Of a stretch of 64,000 bases of DNA, positions 60,444 through 64,000 are shown one piece after another. The notes under the pieces are model-generated. The model saw only the letters and a program-made list of their open reading frames with translations, searched no databases and was not told the origin of the DNA. Where the stretch lies: NCBI GenBank assembly GCA_026014735.1, contig JAOZHT010000004.1:1-64000 (forward strand), in the 5' to 3' direction. Position 1 is the first letter of the stretch, and every line of letters starts with the position of its first letter. A program made the translations under genes and the position numbers. This DNA is from Candidatus Bathyarchaeota archaeon. Lineage in GTDB: Archaea > Thermoproteota > Bathyarchaeia > Bathyarchaeales > Bathycorpusculaceae.

Positions 60444-62051
60444 TCACTTGAGCTGCCGCCGCAGAACCTTTCCCGCAGCACTAAGGGGCAACTCCGCTCT
60501 AAACTCCACCTCACGGATCGTCTTGTAAGACGCCACCTTGTCATTAACAAAAACCATCAGTTCCTGCGCCGAAACAACACTGCCCGCCTTGAGAACAATG
60601 TATGCCTTGGGAACCTCACCTGTCGCCGCATCAGGTTTGCCCACGACCGCGCACAGTTTCACCGCTGGGTGCTCGTAGAGTACATCTTCGAGTTCGCGTG
60701 GGTAGACGCTGTAGTCTTTGTGTTTGATGAGGTCTTTTTTGCGGTCCACCACATAGAAGTAGCCGTCGCTGTCCATGCGGGCGATGTCGCCGGTGAGCAG
60801 CCAGCCATCTTGAAGCGTCGCTGCGGTTTCGTCGGGGCAGTTCCAGTAGCCCAGCATCACCTGCGGACCCTTCACTGCTAATTCGCCTACTTCGCCGGCG
60901 CCGAGGGTTTTGGTGGCTGTTTCTAAATCCACGATTTTGGCTTCGGTGTCAGGCAGGGGCAAACCAATCGAGCCCACCCTAAGCGGCGCCATGCGGGCCA
61001 CGGGGCTGCAATGTGTAACCGGAGAAGCCTCCGTGAGCCCATATCCCTCCGCCAACAAGCCGCCCGTGGCATCCATGAAGAGATGCTGCACCTGCGGCGG
61101 CAACGAAGACGCCCCTGAGATGCATACGCGGATTGAAGTTAGGTCGTAGCTTGGCAAGGCGGGGTCGGCGAGGAGCATCTGGTACATGGTGGGGACGCCG
61201 CAGAACACCGTTACCTTATGCTGCGCGATGGCTTGGAGCGCTTTGGCTGCTTCGAATTTAGGGAGCAGCACCATCGAGGCGCCTACGCTGACTGGAACGG
61301 TGAGGCTGGTGGTCATGCCGTAGATGTGGAAAAGTGGCAGCGCAGTCAAAAAGATGTCGTCGGGGGTGGCTTGGATGGCGGCGGCGAATTGCTGCGCGTT
61401 TGAGGTGAGGTTGCGGTGGGTGAGCATGGCGCCTTTGGCGGTTCCGGTGGTGCCGCCGGTGTATTGGAGCGCGGCTAAATCGGAGGGACTGACGGGCATG
61501 TTAAGTGGGCGTGTGGATGCGGTGAGGAGTTCTTGGAAGGGAACTGTATCGGGAGGGGCCCAAGCGGGGGTTTTTTGGGCGCCGAATTCTGTTATCCCCG
61601 TAACTATGACATGCTGCAGGGGAGTCTTCTTCTTTGCCTCCTCGACGACTGGGTGGAGGCTGTCGAGTGTGATGAGGGCTTTGGCGCCTGAATCAGATAG
61701 TTGATAGGCGACTTCGCGTTGGCGGTGCAGGGGGCTTATGGCTGTGACTGCGGCGCCTGCTTTGAGGGCTCCGAAGTAGGCGATTATGAACTGTGGGATG
61801 TTGGGCAAGTTGAGCGCGACGCGGTCGCCTTTAGCTATGCCTAACCCGCAGAGACCATTCGCGAATCGAGCGCACAAAGAATCCAAATCCGAATAAGACA
61901 AGGTTTCGCCAGCAAAAACCACTGCTGCCTTTCCGCCGAACCGATGCGCCGACGCCTCAAGCAGCCCCTGAAGCGGCACAGAAGAATAAGACAGGCGCGT
62001 GGGAACAGCCGCAGGCCAGCATCTGAACCATGGCGCGGTTCCGTCGCTCAA
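60444..62051 (-). CDS. Acyl-CoA synthetase (AMP-forming)
   Basis: A 535-residue ANL-family enzyme that activates a carboxylic acid with ATP and CoA. The ATP loop is YTGGTTGTAKGAM (about 180-192), with GYGLTEASPV, GWLLTGDIARMDSDGY, VDRKKDLIKHKDYSVYP and the C-terminal catalytic lysine in PLSAAGKVLRRQ. It resembles long-chain and 4-coumarate-type ligases; the acid is not known. Start TTG 62051. It is 20 bases after the YbjQ gene. Confidence 0.93.
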   Translation of the reverse strand: MSDGTAPWFRCWPAAVPTRLSYSSVPLQGLLEASAHRFGGKAAVVFAGETLSYSDLDSLCARFANGLCGLGIAKGDRVALNLPNIPQFIIAYFGALKAGAAVTAISPLHRQREVAYQLSDSGAKALITLDSLHPVVEEAKKKTPLQHVIVTGITEFGAQKTPAWAPPDTVPFQELLTASTRPLNMPVSPSDLAALQYTGGTTGTAKGAMLTHRNLTSNAQQFAAAIQATPDDIFLTALPLFHIYGMTTSLTVPVSVGASMVLLPKFEAAKALQAIAQHKVTVFCGVPTMYQMLLADPALPSYDLTSIRVCISGASSLPPQVQHLFMDATGGLLAEGYGLTEASPVTHCSPVARMAPLRVGSIGLPLPDTEAKIVDLETATKTLGAGEVGELAVKGPQVMLGYWNCPDETAATLQDGWLLTGDIARMDSDGYFYVVDRKKDLIKHKDYSVYPRELEDVLYEHPAVKLCAVVGKPDAATGEVPKAYIVLKAGSVVSAQELMVFVNDKVASYKTIREVEFRAELPLSAAGKVLRRQLK

Positions 62052-62071
62052 AGCAGACCCAGCCGGCAGCG

Positions 62072-62512
62072 CTACACAGATGCGCCCTCGGAGGTTTCAG
62101 GCTCCAGTACAACGGCGGTTCCAGTCGCCGAAAACAGTACGATGCTGGTTTGCCCTATGCTTGAGGTCTCCACGTCCAAGCCGATGATGGCGTTTGCGCC
62201 CATGGCTGCAGCGCGGGCTTTAGCGCGGTCGATGGCGTCCCAACGTGCCTTCTCCATCTCAGTGGAAAAAGCCGTGACTTCGCCGCCGACCATCGATTCA
62301 AGTCCCCCTACGAACTGGCCGAAGATGCCTCGGGTGCGGGGAGTCATGCCTGTGACGACGCCGAGGACTTTTTTGATTTTGTAGCCTGCAACCGTGGGAG
62401 TGGTTACAATCAGGAACTGTGAGGGGGTGGTTTGTTGGGCGCCGCATTTGGGGCAGAAGCCTGCGCCGTCGGGAACGTTGTTGCCGCATCGGATGCAATT
62501 CAAAGTATACAC
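62072..62512 (-). CDS. Zinc-ribbon YbjQ (UPF0145) family protein
   Basis: The N-terminal 30 residues form a zinc ribbon (CIRCGNNVPDGAGFCPKCGAQ). The rest is a YbjQ/DUF74 heavy-metal-binding-like domain (VLGVVTGMTPRTRGIF, ARAAAMGANAIIGLDVETSS, SATGTAVVL). The biochemical role is unknown. It directly precedes the acyl-CoA synthetase gene. ATG 62512. Confidence 0.85.
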   Translation of the reverse strand: MYTLNCIRCGNNVPDGAGFCPKCGAQQTTPSQFLIVTTPTVAGYKIKKVLGVVTGMTPRTRGIFGQFVGGLESMVGGEVTAFSTEMEKARWDAIDRAKARAAAMGANAIIGLDVETSSIGQTSIVLFSATGTAVVLEPETSEGASV

Positions 62513-62668
62513 CGTCCTCTTCTATGGATGGGCACCTTAAAAGCTATGCGCAAATTTAGCTATCTGATTCTTTGCTTTAGCGTTTGCAGGATTCCCCACT
62601 GGCAAACGTAAAGCTGGGCAGGTTAAACCAAAAAGTTAAGTGCCCACGCCGCCATCTGCATTCCGGTG

Positions 62669-63679
62669 ATGCCTCTGAACGATTGGAAATCTGCCCTGAA
62701 GGCCGACCCTACAGATTGGCTCTTAGAACCAGAGAACCCCTCTGTCCGCTACTTCACCCTAACCGACATCCTACAAAAACCCCCGCAGAGCCCCCAAGTC
62801 CTTGAGGCTAAAGCAGCAATCATGCAAGCTGGCGCGGTCCCCAAAATCCTCGCAAGAATGCAAAGCGGCGGCTACTGGGAAACCCCGCAGTCGCATTACA
62901 CGGCTAAATACAAAGGCAGCGTCTGGCAACTCATCATCCTAGCCGAACTCGGCGCTGACTCAGCCGACAGTAGGGTGCAAAGTGCCTGTGAATTCCTTCT
63001 CCAGAACAGCCAGCACCTTGGCAGCGGGGGGTTTTCGATGGCCCATTCGGAGAGGGCTGGGGGAGGCAGAGAAAGCGGCGTTATCCCATGCTTAACGGGC
63101 AACATGGTCTTTAGCCTAATCCGCTTAGGCTACTTAGACGACTCTAGAGTGCAGAAGGGGATAGAGTGGATTAACGCTTACCAGCGCTTCGATGACGGGG
63201 AAGGTGCACCTAAAGGCTGGCCATACGATAAATACGTCATGTGCTTTGGGAAACACAGCTGCCACATGGGAGCTGCCAAAGCGCTGAAAGCTCTATCAGA
63301 AATCCCGGCGGAAAACCGAGACAGCAAAACCTCAGCCATCATTGAGGCGGGCGCCGAATATTTCCTCAAACACCACATCTACAAAAAAAGCCACGACCTC
63401 AACAAGGTCTCCAAACCCGGCTGGCTTAAATTCGGGTTTCCCTTGATGTACCAAACCGATGCCTTGGAGTTGCTGGGTATCCTAACAAAACTCGGCTATA
63501 AGGACGAACGAATGCAGGAGACAGTTGACCTTGTGGTTTCAAAGCAGGATCAGCGGGGCTACTGGAAGCTTGAATCCACATTCAACGGCAGATTCCAAAC
63601 CAGCATCGAACGCAAGGGTGAACCCAGCAAATGGATAACCCTAAAAGCGCTAAGCGCACTAAAGAGATACTACAGTTAA
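62669..63679 (+). CDS. Alpha/alpha-toroid (prenyltransferase/terpene-cyclase-like) protein
   Basis: A 336-residue helical protein with repeats such as GSVWQLIILAELG, SACEFLLQNS, NMVFSLIRLGY and KGIEWINAYQRFDDG, and late GYWKLESTFNGRFQT. This is the repeating toroid of squalene-cyclase/prenyltransferase relatives. No DDTA-type cyclase motif is seen, so a binding role is as likely as catalysis. Cysteines and histidines (CFGKHSCHMG) could bind a metal. ATG 62669, with an in-frame GTG just before. Confidence 0.75.
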   Translation: MPLNDWKSALKADPTDWLLEPENPSVRYFTLTDILQKPPQSPQVLEAKAAIMQAGAVPKILARMQSGGYWETPQSHYTAKYKGSVWQLIILAELGADSADSRVQSACEFLLQNSQHLGSGGFSMAHSERAGGGRESGVIPCLTGNMVFSLIRLGYLDDSRVQKGIEWINAYQRFDDGEGAPKGWPYDKYVMCFGKHSCHMGAAKALKALSEIPAENRDSKTSAIIEAGAEYFLKHHIYKKSHDLNKVSKPGWLKFGFPLMYQTDALELLGILTKLGYKDERMQETVDLVVSKQDQRGYWKLESTFNGRFQTSIERKGEPSKWITLKALSALKRYYS

Positions 63680-63699
63680 GTCACATGACGGGAAATGCC

Positions 63700-64000
63700 A
63701 TGAAAACACTCTTAGTGGTCTATTCATATCATCATAACAATACTCAGAAGGTCGCCGAGGCCATAGCTCAGGTTCTGGACGCCCAAACACAGACGCCACA
63801 GCAAACAAACCCCCAAGACCTCCAAGCCTACAGCCTCCTCGGCTTTGGCGCAGGAATAGACAGCGGAAAACACTACAAGCCCCTGCTGGACTTCGCGGAT
63901 CAACTGCCCAGCGGCAACGGCCAAAAAGCGTTTATTTTCTCAACCAGCGGCGTCTCAAACCCCAAATACCAAACAAAAATCCACAAGACCCTACGCGAGA
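63700..64000 (+). CDS. Flavodoxin-like protein, cut by window edge
   Basis: The first 100 residues are visible: KTLLVVYSYHHNNTQKVAEAIA contains the FMN-phosphate loop. LLGFGAGIDSGKHYK and KAFIFSTSGVSN are the next flavodoxin strands. The frame is open to the window end. ATG 63700 is used; ATG 63685 in the same frame is possible. It follows the toroid protein by 20 bases and may share its transcript. Confidence 0.85.
   Translation, partial: MKTLLVVYSYHHNNTQKVAEAIAQVLDAQTQTPQQTNPQDLQAYSLLGFGAGIDSGKHYKPLLDFADQLPSGNGQKAFIFSTSGVSNPKYQTKIHKTLRE

Overview
The window is archaeal chromosomal DNA, most likely from a Bathyarchaeia-like member of the Thermoproteota. The domain call rests on archaeal-type ribosomal proteins (eL19, eL32, eS4), Spt5, short SecE, the RNase P protein Rnp1, the archaeal/plant D-aminoacyl-tRNA deacylase, archaeal CMP kinase, a DUF106 (EMC3-like) insertase, an F420H2-oxidase-type flavoprotein and TATA-box promoters. 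The class is inferred from overall gene content, not proven. Many genes appear to start with TTG or GTG behind a GGAG/GGTG Shine-Dalgarno sequence. I found no rRNA gene, no convincing tRNA and no CRISPR array.

Layout. 1-6 kb: accessory DNA with a huge two-part surface protein (cut by the left edge), a Kelch-repeat surface protein, a 0.7 kb gap holding a dispersed repeat and a strongly structured element, and a HicA-like toxin/antitoxin-type pair. 6-11 kb: lactate racemase LarA, a GNAT acetyltransferase, a CPA2 antiporter, a bacterial-looking methylglyoxal synthase and a His-tailed membrane protein. 11-13.7 kb: the secE-spt5-uL11-uL1-uL10 operon on the minus strand. 13.8-26.5 kb: D-aminoacyl-tRNA deacylase, a divergent ornithine-carbamoyltransferase homologue, cell-surface sugar genes, FprA, IlvC, an ArsB-like transporter, an SDR with an added tail, an E1-like enzyme, a RadA-like protein without a P-loop and a TPR protein. 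26.5-34.5 kb: an ECF S-component with an AIR-synthase-like partner, glycosyltransferases, a methyltransferase, a radical SAM enzyme and CMP kinase.

34.5-51.4 kb: the secY/spc/S10-type ribosomal cluster, all minus strand, from uL22 to secY. It is split between uL30 and uL15 by about 4 kb of unrelated genes. Several of its proteins carry long Ala/Lys/Glu tails. adk is absent next to secY; a flavodoxin lies there instead.

51.4-64 kb: small membrane proteins, a second copy of the dispersed repeat, a frameshifted zinc-ribbon membrane protein, the NiFe-hydrogenase maturation genes hypE (plus strand) and hypF-hypC-hypD (minus strand), a lone SLATT pore-type protein, an acyl-CoA synthetase, a YbjQ protein, an alpha/alpha-toroid protein and the start of a flavodoxin gene.

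How parts fit together: the Hyp proteins and LarA both imply nickel enzymes. Methylglyoxal synthase plus lactate racemase suggests a methylglyoxal-to-lactate route (inference). The glycosyltransferases, WbqC, acetyltransferase and methyltransferase genes point to a decorated cell surface. No phage, integrase or intact transposase was seen.
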